Assembly: GCF_005924265.1 (NCBI RefSeq)
Contig: NZ_VCLB01000001.1
Span: 372,001-436,000, forward strand
Length of the DNA: 64,000 bases
Reading direction: 5' to 3'
Source of the DNA: Martelella lutilitoris
GTDB lineage: Bacteria > Pseudomonadota > Alphaproteobacteria > Rhizobiales > Rhizobiaceae
The translations under genes were made by a program, and so were the position numbers. Positions 10,272-18,788 of the stretch are shown in pieces. How positions within the stretch are numbered: position 1 is the stretch's first letter; the number at the start of each line of letters is the position of its first letter. The notes below the pieces were generated by a model, which was not told the DNA's origin, did not search any database, and was given only the letters and a program-made list of their open reading frames with translations.

Positions 10272-11470
10272 GCCCGGCTCCCCTTTTTGGCCCTGGTCTG
10301 GCTGAGTTCAACAAGCGCATCGAGAATGATGGCCGCGGCAAAGGCCATGCCGACGACCGGCAGCGCGCCCAGGAGCACGAGGTCGGTGGCCGTCTGGGCA
10401 ATGCCCTGGAAGACGAATGTGCCGTATCCGCCGCCGCCGATCAGCCCGGCGATTACGGCAAGGCCAATATTCTGCACCAGCACGATGCGGATGCCGGTGA
10501 GGATGACGGGAAAGGCCAGCGGCAGCTCCACCTGGAAAAGCCGCTGGCGACCGGTCATGCCCATGCCGCGCGCGGCCTCGCGGGCATCGCGCGGCACGCT
10601 GTCGAGGCCGGCGACCGTGTTGGAGACGACGGGCAGCAGCGAATAGGCAAACAGCGCGACGATGGCCGGGGCGAAGCCGATACCGGCAATGCCGAGTTCG
10701 GCAGCGCCCGGCACATTGCGGCCGATCCAGGCGAGCGGCGCGATCAGCAGGCCGAACAGCGCAATCGACGGGATCGTCTGCAAAACGTTGAGGCTGTTCA
10801 AAATGGTGGCGCGCACCCTCGGCACGCGGAAGCACAATATGCCTATGGGGATGCCGGCAAGACATGCAGCCGCCAGCGAGCCGAAGGCGAGTTCCACATG
10901 GGTGCGGCCCTCGCGCCAGAAGGCGGAGGCGCGGTTGTTGTATTCCTTCAGGATCGACAGGTCGTTCCACGCGCCCGACCAGAGCAGAAGCCCGATCGCG
11001 ACGGCGGCGACGATCAGGAACGCGATCCGCATCATCGGCGGCAAGGCCTTGCGCACGATGGCATCGGCCATGGCGATGGAAAAGGCGAACAACAGGATCC
11101 AGAAGCTCGCGCCGGGCGAGACACGGGCGTAAGGATTATCCGCCGGCATCAGGTAATAGCCGGCACGGCCGACCATCAGCGCCAGCACGGCAATCGCGGC
11201 GATCGAAACGCCAAGCCGAAGGTTCACCGGCGTCCTGAACAGAATGAGGGCGATGGCGGCGAGCATGGCGACGACAAGGATAATGGCCTGCCACAGCGGC
11301 ATGGCCGACCAGACCATCACATTGTCGGCCGCGACAATGCGGTTCGCGCGGAAGAGCGCGAAGGGCTGGAGGAAGAGCGCGAAGAGCGCAATCGCCGCGA
11401 CGATGACGCCGAGCTTGTCGAGCCTTGCGGCGGCCCGGCCTTCCTTTCGGTATGCGCTGATGGCTGACAT
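10268..11470 (-). CDS. Betaine-type ABC transporter permease, long form (YehY-like)
   Basis: The protein of about 400 residues carries several extra N-terminal membrane segments (for example VIVAAIALFALFLQPFALF and AIILVVAMLAAIALILF) ahead of a permease domain with REAARGMGMTGRQRLFQVELP. This layout matches YehY-type permeases, which are longer than their partner. The frame is open to a TTG at 11527. I chose the ATG at 11470, which has GAAGGG about 8 bases upstream and starts MSAISAYRKEGRAA. Its stop overlaps the ATPase start (ATGA). It is preceded by a 337-base gap with paired REP-like elements. Confidence 0.87.
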   Translation of the reverse strand: MSAISAYRKEGRAAARLDKLGVIVAAIALFALFLQPFALFRANRIVAADNVMVWSAMPLWQAIILVVAMLAAIALILFRTPVNLRLGVSIAAIAVLALMVGRAGYYLMPADNPYARVSPGASFWILLFAFSIAMADAIVRKALPPMMRIAFLIVAAVAIGLLLWSGAWNDLSILKEYNNRASAFWREGRTHVELAFGSLAAACLAGIPIGILCFRVPRVRATILNSLNVLQTIPSIALFGLLIAPLAWIGRNVPGAAELGIAGIGFAPAIVALFAYSLLPVVSNTVAGLDSVPRDAREAARGMGMTGRQRLFQVELPLAFPVILTGIRIVLVQNIGLAVIAGLIGGGGYGTFVFQGIAQTATDLVLLGALPVVGMAFAAAIILDALVELSQTRAKKGSRA

Positions 11471-11660
11471 GGCATGCCCTTCGGCTTGTGGGTCGGTTAT
11501 CCCGCTTACGGCGGGGGCTAAAGACAATGCAATTCACGCGGCAGATTGATATTGCGAACGGCCTGAGCGTCTTTTGCACTCGCCCGCTCCACCTGCTGCG
11601 TCATGCCCTGCTCAAGCCCGAGCATGACGCAAATTGGAGGAAGCCGGAAATACTCGTTCC

Positions 11661-11770
11661 CGTCATCCCGGCCTTGAGCCGGGATCCAGGGCCGCATGGC
11701 AGAGCCCTTCTTGGCGATTTTCATCCACTTTTCGAGCCGCCCTGGATGCCGGGTCTAGCCCGGCATGACG
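11661..11770. repeat. Paired REP-like palindromes in inverted orientation
   Basis: ATCCCGGC-CTTGA-GCCGGGAT (11665-11685) followed by CCAGGG faces CCCTGGATGCCGGG-TCTAG-CCCGGCAT (to 11766). The outer ends are CGTCAT and ATGACG. The whole is thus a 110-base inverted pair of palindromes. It occupies most of the gap between the substrate-binding protein and the long permease gene of the same operon, where it could stabilise or end the upstream part of the transcript. I see no gene in 11471-11807. Confidence 0.7.
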
Positions 11771-11807
11771 GTTAAAAAGGATGGACAAATGCGCCGGGGC
11801 CAGCCTG

Positions 11808-12725
11808 TTAGTTCACGAACCCGTTCGTCGTCAGATAGTCCTTGGCAACCGCATCGGCCGGTTCGCCGCCGACCTGGACACGACCGTTGAGGTCCTGCAG
11901 GGTTTCAAGCGTCAGGCCCTCGAAGATCGGCTTCAGGATCTCGGCGATCTCAGGGTATTCCTCGAGGCGAACCTCGCGGATGATCGGGGTCGGCAGGTAG
12001 ACCGGCTGGACGCCCTTGTCATCCTTCATCACCTTCAGGCCGGAAGGCGCGATGCCGCCGTCCGTACCGTAAACCATGGCGGCATTGGCGCCGGAGGTCT
12101 GCTTTGCCGCCGCCGCGATCGTTGCCGCCGTGTCGCCGCCGGAAAGCTGGATCAGCTGGCCGGAGGTGAGATCGAAGCCATAGGCCTTCTCGAAGGCCGG
12201 AAGCGCTGCCGGCGAGGTGACGAATTCGGAGGATGCCGCCAGCTTCACCGTGCCGCCATCGGCGACATAGGCGCCGAACTCGCTCATGGTCGACAGGTTG
12301 TTCGGATCGGCAACGTCCTTGCGCAAAGCGATCGCCCAGGTGTTATTGGCGTCCGCCGGGGTCAGCCAGACGATCTTGTTGGTGTCGTAGTCGAGCTTCT
12401 TGGCCTCTTCATAGCCGGCCTCCGGCTTGTTCCAGACCGGAAGGTCGGTCTTGTTGAAGAAGAAGGCGGCATTGCCGGTATATTCCGGGTAGATATCGAT
12501 CTGGCCCTGCGTGATCGCCTGACGGACGATCGGCGTGCCGCCGAGCTGGATCTTGTTTTCCGTCGGAATATCATTGGCCTGAAGAGCCTGGATAATGATG
12601 TTGCCGAGCACACCGCCTTCCGTGTCGATCTTGGAGGAGACGACGACCGGATCGGCCGAAGCGGTTCCTGCAAGGGCAAAGGCTGAGATGGCGAGCGCGC
12701 CTGTCAAAGTGAAAAGTCGTTTCAT
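11808..12725 (-). CDS. Betaine-type ABC transporter substrate-binding protein (YehZ/OsmF/OpuCC-like), candidate ergothioneine binder
   Basis: The 305-residue precursor has a Sec signal peptide (MKRLFTLTGALAISAFALAG...ASA, cleavage near residue 24). It continues with the OpuAC-type fold: SKIDTEGGVLGNII, then QGQIDIYPEYTGNAAFFF, the segment typical of YehZ/OpuBC binding proteins. The family binds quaternary ammonium compounds, and EgtU-type ergothioneine receptors belong to the same group. Its place directly after the lyase gene suggests ergothioneine as ligand (inference). A strong ribosome site, GAGAGGGACAAATC, precedes the ATG at 12725. Confidence 0.88.
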   Translation of the reverse strand: MKRLFTLTGALAISAFALAGTASADPVVVSSKIDTEGGVLGNIIIQALQANDIPTENKIQLGGTPIVRQAITQGQIDIYPEYTGNAAFFFNKTDLPVWNKPEAGYEEAKKLDYDTNKIVWLTPADANNTWAIALRKDVADPNNLSTMSEFGAYVADGGTVKLAASSEFVTSPAALPAFEKAYGFDLTSGQLIQLSGGDTAATIAAAAKQTSGANAAMVYGTDGGIAPSGLKVMKDDKGVQPVYLPTPIIREVRLEEYPEIAEILKPIFEGLTLETLQDLNGRVQVGGEPADAVAKDYLTTNGFVN

Positions 12726-12780
12726 GATTTGTCCCTCTCTTGGTCGGTCCGTTCAAAACCGTGCTTGATCGCCTGCGGCC

Positions 12781-14331
12781 TCAGGCCGTCTCAGGCGGTG
12801 CGAGTGCGAAGAAGTCATCGAGCAGGGCCAGCGGCGCCTTCTCGATCAGTCTGGTCATTGTCGCCTCCGAGCCGAGCTCCTCTTCAATCTGCTCGACCTC
12901 GCTCGAAAGCGGCCTATCCTTCAGATAGAGCGCGGAATGCGATCTGACGATAGCATAGACCAGATTTGCCACACCGCGTGGCTCATCGCCGGAAATATCC
13001 ATGGCCTGTGCCGCCAGCAACGCCTCGAGCCCCGCCATGCGCCTCAGCGCCCGCACCTGTCGCTCGAAGCGTTCGACCACCAGCGGCAGGAAGGCGGCCT
13101 CGTCCTCGATGCCGCCGGCGACCACCAGCGACTGGGCCGAGATCGGCGCGGACAGCGACTGGGTGCGGATGAAGAGATCACCGGCAAGTTTCAGGATCGG
13201 GCCGAAACCGGTGGCCACCGTGCCGGGCGGCACGAGATTGACCGGCAGGCCGCGCCGTCCGCCGTTTGCGAGAATGACGCAGCGGTTGAAGATGTTGCGC
13301 GCCACATGGGCCATCGCGATCTGGGCGGCCTGCATGTAGATCGTCACATCGAGCGGCAACGAGCCGCCGGAGGTGAGCACCTCGTTTCCGATGACCACCG
13401 GATTGTCGTCGGTGCGGCCAGTAGCGGCCAGGATTGTATTGCCGGCAATCGTCAGGCTCTCGATCGTGGTGCCGAACACCTGCGGCATCATCCGGATCGA
13501 CAACGGATCCTGCACATGGCTGGCAGACGTCCAGCACCAGTCATCAAAGGCGCGGCAGAGCCAGACGCCGATATCGGCATGGGCATGGGTGCCGACCTCG
13601 ACCACCGAACGCCAGGGCGCGATCGCGGCCCCCATGGCGCCGGCCGTCGCAAGCCCTGTCGCCAGAAGCACGCGCACGGCAAGGGCGGCCTTGTGCAGGG
13701 CGGATGCCGCCGAGGCATAGCCGATGGCATTGAGCGAGAAGGACGCGAGCGCGTCGCGCGGTTCCATGCGCAGAGGTTGAAGACCGGCAGCCGAAAAGGC
13801 CTCGGTCACCGGCATGCGGCGGCCCTGATAGACGGCATCGCCGACGCCGGTGAGCGCTGCCGAGACCTGGCCCATCAGGCCGATGTCGGCGCAGCCGATG
13901 GAGCCGGTGCGGCGCACGACCGGAATGACATCATGTTCGAGCAGCGCCTGAAACGCCTCCACAAGTGCCATGGAACAGCCGACCCGGCCGGTCAGCGCGG
14001 TGTTGATGCGGATCGCGATCGCGTTGCGGACAATCTCGACCGGGAAGGGGTCTCCGGTTCCGAAATGATGGGCGCGCACGAGGCCGAGATTGAAATCTTC
14101 CAGCGCCTCGACCGTCCACTCGGTATCCTTCATCGCGCCGACGCCGGTATTGGCGCCGTAGATCGAAAGTCCTTCGGCAAGCCGGTCGCGCACCACCTGA
14201 TGGGCACGCTCGACCCGCTCGACACCGGCCTGGGTGACGGCGGGAAGCGCGAGGCCGGCGCCGATCCGCGACAGGATGTCGAAATCGAGCGGCTGTCCTG
14301 AAAACATGATGCTCTTGTTCTTCGGGCTCAT
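12781..14331 (-). CDS. Aromatic amino acid lyase superfamily protein without MIO triad, probable ergothionase
   Basis: The 516-residue protein has the fold signature of histidine/phenylalanine ammonia-lyases: IYGANTGVG (Tyr58, catalytic Tyr equivalent), the GSIG loop near 143-146 and later NPVVIGNEVL. The Ala-Ser-Gly that forms the MIO cofactor is replaced by Cys-Ala-Asp (147-149), so MIO cannot form. Characterised ergothionases, which eliminate trimethylamine from ergothioneine to give thiourocanate, belong to this superfamily and lack MIO because trimethylamine is already a good leaving group. The downstream genes fit this. I chose the ATG at 14331 (GGGGA five bases upstream); 14343 is an alternative, and the frame runs open to 14424. 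It is the first gene of the nine-gene operon. Confidence 0.82.
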   Translation of the reverse strand: MSPKNKSIMFSGQPLDFDILSRIGAGLALPAVTQAGVERVERAHQVVRDRLAEGLSIYGANTGVGAMKDTEWTVEALEDFNLGLVRAHHFGTGDPFPVEIVRNAIAIRINTALTGRVGCSMALVEAFQALLEHDVIPVVRRTGSIGCADIGLMGQVSAALTGVGDAVYQGRRMPVTEAFSAAGLQPLRMEPRDALASFSLNAIGYASAASALHKAALAVRVLLATGLATAGAMGAAIAPWRSVVEVGTHAHADIGVWLCRAFDDWCWTSASHVQDPLSIRMMPQVFGTTIESLTIAGNTILAATGRTDDNPVVIGNEVLTSGGSLPLDVTIYMQAAQIAMAHVARNIFNRCVILANGGRRGLPVNLVPPGTVATGFGPILKLAGDLFIRTQSLSAPISAQSLVVAGGIEDEAAFLPLVVERFERQVRALRRMAGLEALLAAQAMDISGDEPRGVANLVYAIVRSHSALYLKDRPLSSEVEQIEEELGSEATMTRLIEKAPLALLDDFFALAPPETA

Positions 14332-14415
14332 TGCGTTCCCCATTGATTGAGGCGAGCCTATTGGATTATCGCGGAGGGCGGGATATCCCATATGATGAAC
14401 AGGAGATGCTCCCGA

Positions 14416-14441
14416 TTTATGCAATCTTTATTTTGCATAAA
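14416..14441. promoter_or_regulatory. Dyad between lyase and LysR genes, likely regulator operator
   Basis: TTTATGCAA (14416-14424) and TTGCATAAA (14433-14441) are perfect 9-bp inverted arms with an 8-base spacer. They lie in the 140-base divergent region between the lyase start (14331) and the regulator start (14472). The site is 30 bases before the regulator start codon, the expected place for an autoregulatory LysR-type recognition site. Promoters for both genes must be in 14332-14471, but I cannot assign hexamers with confidence. Confidence 0.6.
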
Positions 14442-14471
14442 ATATAAGCACCGCAAAACAGGACGAAGTCC

Positions 14472-15647
14472 TTGGATACGCTGACGATCATAAGCGTGCA
14501 TGAAGTGCTGAAATGCGGCGGCCTGCGGCCTGCAGCGCGCGCATTGCATCGTCCGCCGGCCAGCATGGCGGCCGCCGTCGGCCGGATGGAGGACGAACTC
14601 GCTACGCCGCTGGTGCAGAAGGCCGGATCGCGCCTGTCGCTGACGCTTGAGGGAAGGCGGCTGATGCCGGATATCGCGCTTGCGGCAGGCACGGCCCGTG
14701 CTCTTGGGGAGATTGCGGTGGTTGACGCCGTGCAAAAGGCGAAGCTTTCGGTGAGCTTTCTTACGCTCTCCCGCTTCTCGCAGGTGGCGCGCTCGGGCAG
14801 TATCCGCCGCGCCGCGCGCGAGATCGGCATCGGCCAGCCGCAGCTTTCCCGCCAGATTTCCGCCTTCGAAGCGGACATGAACCGGGCGCTCTTTGCCCGC
14901 AACGCCGAGGGTATCGACCTGACCGCCGCCGGCCAGCAGGTGCTCGCCCTTGCCGAGACGCTGGAGGAAGTCTGGAAACGGCTGACCAAGAGTGCGGCCC
15001 GCCAGTTCCGCCGCACCGTCTCCACTTGCCACCTGGGCTCGGTGATCCCGCTTGGTTACGAGAGCAATACCGCGCGCTCCCTCGCCCGGCTTTCCGCGCG
15101 CTGGCTCGAGCAGCGGCCCGGCACGCCGCTGTTTATCTCCTCCACCACGGCGGACGAGCTGATGCGCGGCCTGCAGGGCGGCACCTATGACGTGGCGCTG
15201 CTGGATACCGAGGCGATCCCGGAAAATTTCGAGCGCCGGGCGATCTCGCGCTCGCGCCTTTCCATCGTCGGCCCGCGCCGGCTGATCGAGACAAGCGGCG
15301 GGGACGTCGCCAATCTGGTGCTGACCCGCCCGGTCGCCGTGCCGAGCCTCAAAAGCGGACTCAGGCAAAAGGCCGACGCGCTTTTCGCCGAGAAGCTGAG
15401 CGAGGCCGAACGGGCGGCCATGCGCATCGTCGAGGTCGATTCCCTGCCGATCATCGTCAACCTCGTCTTTGAGCATGATTTTGTCGCCGTGCTGCCGGAG
15501 GCCGCCTTTCTTTCCATGGCCGCCCCGATCGGCAGCATTCCGCTGTCGGATCGTTTCAGCCTCACCCTCTCCCTGGTCTGGCCGCCGACCACGGCCGCCA
15601 CCCGCCAGGCGGGGCGAATCCTGGAGGTTTTGCCGGCGATCGACTGA
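14472..15647 (+). CDS. LysR-family transcriptional regulator with two N-terminal HTH domains
   Basis: The 391-residue protein is longer than the usual 300 because it has two LysR-type winged HTH units in a row. The first is at about 5-63 (ISVHEVLKCGGLRPAARAL). The second is at about 96-156 (FLTLSRFSQVARSGSIRRAA, then GQPQLSRQISAFEADM). An effector-binding domain spans about 181-391. The start is TTG at 14472 with AGGACGAAG upstream; I see no better in-frame start. It is divergent from the ergothionase-type operon, so it most likely senses the substrate or an intermediate (inference). Confidence 0.85.
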   Translation: MDTLTIISVHEVLKCGGLRPAARALHRPPASMAAAVGRMEDELATPLVQKAGSRLSLTLEGRRLMPDIALAAGTARALGEIAVVDAVQKAKLSVSFLTLSRFSQVARSGSIRRAAREIGIGQPQLSRQISAFEADMNRALFARNAEGIDLTAAGQQVLALAETLEEVWKRLTKSAARQFRRTVSTCHLGSVIPLGYESNTARSLARLSARWLEQRPGTPLFISSTTADELMRGLQGGTYDVALLDTEAIPENFERRAISRSRLSIVGPRRLIETSGGDVANLVLTRPVAVPSLKSGLRQKADALFAEKLSEAERAAMRIVEVDSLPIIVNLVFEHDFVAVLPEAAFLSMAAPIGSIPLSDRFSLTLSLVWPPTTAATRQAGRILEVLPAID

Positions 15648-15744
15648 AGGGGGCACGGCTTCGGATACCTTTTCGAGGAACATCAGGCCTGCCCGGAGGG
15701 TTTCTGCTTAAGGCAAATCTTCCCCGGCAACCAAGAGGAGGTCC

Positions 15745-16206
15745 ATGATGAGCCTGTTCAAAGTTCCCCACAAATCCTGGGTCGTCGTCTGCGACGGATC
15801 GCGGGCGCTGTTTCTGGAAAACATCGGCGATGCCGAAATCCTGAACCTCAGGGTCGAAGAGCGCTTCGCCCAGGACGACGCGCCCTCGCGCGAGATCGGC
15901 ACCGACCGGCCCGGACGCTCGCATTCCTCGGTCGGCAACGGTCGCAGCGCCATGGAGGAAACCGACTGGCATGAACAGGCTGAGCAGGAATTTGTCAAAC
16001 GCGTCGCCGAACGTCTCAACGCCCTCGTCTATGACAAGACGATCGAGGACTACGTCCTGATCGCCCCGCCGGCGGCAATCGGCGCGCTCCGCCCCCATCT
16101 CAAGGCCGAGACGAGCGGGACAATGCGCGAGGAGATCCAGAAGGAACTCGCCAACCAGTCGGTCGCCGATATCGAAAAGCACCTGACCAAATTGCGCGCC
16201 GCCTGA
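15745..16206 (+). CDS. Host attachment family protein
   Basis: The 153-residue cytosolic-looking protein matches the Host_attach family, named from an Agrobacterium gene linked to attachment. Features are the N-terminal strand WVVVCDGSRALFLEN, a charged middle (GTDRPGRSHSSVGNGR), and the C-terminal VLIAPPAAIGALRPHL with an EIQKELANQSVADIEKHL helix. The molecular function of the family is not known; the fold of the last part recalls eRF1/baeRF-like domains. Tandem ATGs at 15745 and 15748 both follow AAGAGGAGG. It appears to be monocistronic. Confidence 0.8.
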   Translation: MMSLFKVPHKSWVVVCDGSRALFLENIGDAEILNLRVEERFAQDDAPSREIGTDRPGRSHSSVGNGRSAMEETDWHEQAEQEFVKRVAERLNALVYDKTIEDYVLIAPPAAIGALRPHLKAETSGTMREEIQKELANQSVADIEKHLTKLRAA

Positions 16207-16316
16207 GCCCGATCGGCGGTTGCAGCGGGCCAGCGCTTGCCGCGCCCGGCCCGCGCAACTGCCGTCGGCGACCGAAAGCCTCCGCAAAGATACCAAAACG
16301 CCAGATCACGGCCGAA

Positions 16317-16352
16317 ATGATTGATATCGATCATCTTTTGATCGCATCAAAA
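16317..16352. promoter_or_regulatory. Two adjacent dyads upstream of the DeoR gene
   Basis: The 18-base near-perfect palindrome at 16317-16334, ATGATTGATATCGATCAT, has one mismatched pair. Two bases later comes the perfect dyad TTTTGAT-CGC-ATCAAAA (16336-16352). They lie about 90-125 bases before the DeoR-type regulator start (16444) in an AT-richer stretch. They are good candidates for autoregulatory operators or a CRP-like site. Confidence 0.5.
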
Positions 16353-16443
16353 CAGTTTTCGACCAAAAGTACGCACAAAATCTTGCATTTCTGAATCGAT
16401 TGGTTCATTTTTTCCGAAACAAGATTCCGTACGGGAGGACGGA

Positions 16444-17229
16444 ATGGCGGAGTTGCACCGGCACCAGAAAATCCTGGCCCTGCTTGCTGAGCACCCCTTT
16501 CTCTCGGTCACCGAGCTGACCGATGCGACAGGCGTGTCCGCCGCAACTGTCCGGCGCGATATCGACAAGCTCGAGAAGGCCGGCTTCGGCCAGCGCGTGC
16601 ATGGCGGCATCGCGGCCGAAAAGGGGCATCACGCCCGACGCGCCATCCCCCTTCCCTTCATGGAAAACCGTGACATCGCCGTGGCGCAGAAGCGCGCGAT
16701 CGCCGCCGCCGCCTCGACCCTCGTGCGCGACGGCACCGCGATCATCATTCACGGCGGCTCGACCTGCTTTCACTTCGGCATGGCGATCGCCCGGCGCAAT
16801 CTTAGGGTCTTCACCCATTCCATGCCGCTTGCCGCCTATCTCGCCGAATTCGGCGAATGCCAGCTGACCATCGGCGGCGGCGACCTGCATCGCGAGCCCG
16901 GCATCGTCTACGACCGGTTTTCCGACGAGCGCGCCTTCTATGCCTCGCAATTCTTCGTCGGCGCGCTCGGCATCGAGAGACAGGGCCTGATGGAGACCAA
17001 TCCGCTGCTCGTGCAGCTGACCCGCGACATGGCCGCCTTCGCCAACGAGATCATCGTGCTCGTCGATAGCCGCAAATTCGCCGAACGGACATCGACGCTG
17101 TCCCTGCCCTTTGCGCAGATCCGCAAGCTGGTGACCGATGACGGCCTCGCCGATGCCGATGCCCGCATGCTCGAGGAGGAAGGCGTCGACTATATCGTCG
17201 CCGCGCGAAAGGGAGAGACCGACGCATGA
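16444..17229 (+). CDS. DeoR-family transcriptional regulator of the sugar ABC operon
   Basis: The 261-residue protein has an N-terminal DeoR winged HTH ([20 protein letters not shown], then [18 protein letters not shown]). A DeoR C-terminal sensor domain follows, with [32 protein letters not shown] and VDSRKF. The family usually senses phosphorylated sugars and represses the adjacent operon. A strong ribosome site (GGGAGGACGGA) precedes the ATG. The stop overlaps the start of the ATPase gene by 4 bases, so regulator and transporter are one operon. Confidence 0.9.
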   Translation: MAELHRHQKILALLAEHPFLSVTELTDATGVSAATVRRDIDKLEKAGFGQRVHGGIAAEKGHHARRAIPLPFMENRDIAVAQKRAIAAAASTLVRDGTAIIIHGGSTCFHFGMAIARRNLRVFTHSMPLAAYLAEFGECQLTIGGGDLHREPGIVYDRFSDERAFYASQFFVGALGIERQGLMETNPLLVQLTRDMAAFANEIIVLVDSRKFAERTSTLSLPFAQIRKLVTDDGLADADARMLEEEGVDYIVAARKGETDA

Positions 17230-18755
17230 CAGAGACCGCACGCCCGGTTCTGGAAATGGAAGGCATTTCGAAGACCTTCGGATCCGTGAAGGCCCTTGAG
17301 GATGTTGCAATCACCGCCCATGGCGGCGAGGTGCACGCGCTGATGGGCGAAAACGGCGCCGGCAAGTCCACCCTGATGAAAATTCTCTCCGGCGCCTATA
17401 CGCCGGACAAGGGCGGCACCATCCTGGTCGGCGGAAAGCCGGTGCCGGAAGGCAACCCGAAGGCGGCCAAGGCCATGGGCGTTGCCGTGATCTACCAGGA
17501 ACTGTCGCTGGCGCCCAATCTGACGGTCGCCGAAAACGTGTTCCTCGGCAATGAGCGCGCGCGTTCCGGCATCGTCAACCGCGCGGAGATGCGCTCGCGC
17601 ACCGCGCCTTTGCTGAAGCGTCTCGGCGTCGATTTCTCGCCCTCGACGGTGGTCGGCAGCCTGTCGCTCGGCGAGCGCCAGCTTGTCGAGATTGCCCGCG
17701 CCATGTCCACCAATGCCAGGATCATCGTGATGGACGAGCCGACGACGTCGCTGTCGAGCCGCGAGACCGAGCGGCTCTTCGACGTGATCGCCGCGCTCAA
17801 GGCCGACGGCATCGCCATCATCTACATCTCGCACCGCATGGAAGAGGTCTACCGCCTTGCCGACCGCTGCTCGGTGCTGCGCGACGGCAAATATATCGGC
17901 ACGCTTGACCGCGACGAGCTGAGCGCCGAACGGCTGATCTCGATGATGGTCGGACGCGACCTCTCGACCTTCTACAAGAAGGAGCATGTCGAACGCGACG
18001 AAAGCGCCGAAACGGTCCTTGAGGTGCGCAATATGAGCGCCGGTCGCAAGGTGCGCGACTGCTCCTTTTCCGTCCGGCGCGGCGAGGTGCTTGGCGTGTC
18101 CGGTCTTGTCGGATCCGGACGCACCGAACTGGCACGGCTGATCTACGGCGCCGACAAGGCAACATCGGGCACGGTGCTGCTCGAAGGCCGCGAGGTAACC
18201 CCGCAAAGCCCGAGCGCCGCGCTTGACGCCGGCATCGTCTATCTCACGGAAGACCGAAAGCAGCTCGGCCTGTTCCTCGACATGACGATTGCCGACAACA
18301 TCAATATCTGCGTCATGGGCGAGGATTCGGGACCTGCCGGCACGCGCAATTTCACCGCGGCGCGCAAGCGGGCGCGCGCCGAGTTCGAGAAACTGTCGAT
18401 CCGCGCGCCCTCACCCTTCGTCAATGTCGGCTCGCTGTCGGGCGGCAACCAGCAGAAGGTGCTGCTCGGACGGCTGCTCGAAGTCAAACCGAAGGTGATC
18501 ATTCTCGACGAGCCGACGCGCGGCGTCGATGTCGGCGCGAAATCCGAAATCTACCGGCTGATCGATGAGCTGGCGCGCCAGGGCCTTGCCGTGGTGATGA
18601 TCTCCAGCGAGTTGCCGGAAATCATCAATGTCGCCGACCGCGTCATCGTCATGCGCGAGGGCGAAATCGCCGGCGAGGTGACATCGGCGGACGGCGCGGC
18701 GATCGAACAGGAAGCAATCATGCGGCTTTCCACGGGAACCGGGGCTGCGGCATGA
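17226..18755 (+). CDS. Ribose-type sugar ABC transporter ATP-binding protein (RbsA-like)
   Basis: The 509-residue protein has two fused nucleotide-binding domains, as in RbsA/MglA. The first has Walker [13 protein letters not shown], signature [15 protein letters not shown] and Walker [13 protein letters not shown]. The second has the degenerate P-loop [14 protein letters not shown] and the signature [17 protein letters not shown] with [11 protein letters not shown]. It powers import of a monosaccharide or polyol together with the following permease and binding protein. The substrate cannot be read from the sequence. Confidence 0.92.
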   Translation: MTETARPVLEMEGISKTFGSVKALEDVAITAHGGEVHALMGENGAGKSTLMKILSGAYTPDKGGTILVGGKPVPEGNPKAAKAMGVAVIYQELSLAPNLTVAENVFLGNERARSGIVNRAEMRSRTAPLLKRLGVDFSPSTVVGSLSLGERQLVEIARAMSTNARIIVMDEPTTSLSSRETERLFDVIAALKADGIAIIYISHRMEEVYRLADRCSVLRDGKYIGTLDRDELSAERLISMMVGRDLSTFYKKEHVERDESAETVLEVRNMSAGRKVRDCSFSVRRGEVLGVSGLVGSGRTELARLIYGADKATSGTVLLEGREVTPQSPSAALDAGIVYLTEDRKQLGLFLDMTIADNINICVMGEDSGPAGTRNFTAARKRARAEFEKLSIRAPSPFVNVGSLSGGNQQKVLLGRLLEVKPKVIILDEPTRGVDVGAKSEIYRLIDELARQGLAVVMISSELPEIINVADRVIVMREGEIAGEVTSADGAAIEQEAIMRLSTGTGAAA

Positions 18756-18788
18756 CACACGGCGCTAAGAAGCCGAAGGAGGACATCT

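Noticed and set aside
3192-14331. Ordinary histidine utilisation (hut) operon
   Set aside because: There is no hutI, hutG or hutF, the lyase lacks the MIO triad, the urocanase lacks its reactive Cys, and DUF917, hydantoinase and carbamoylase have no role in histidine breakdown.
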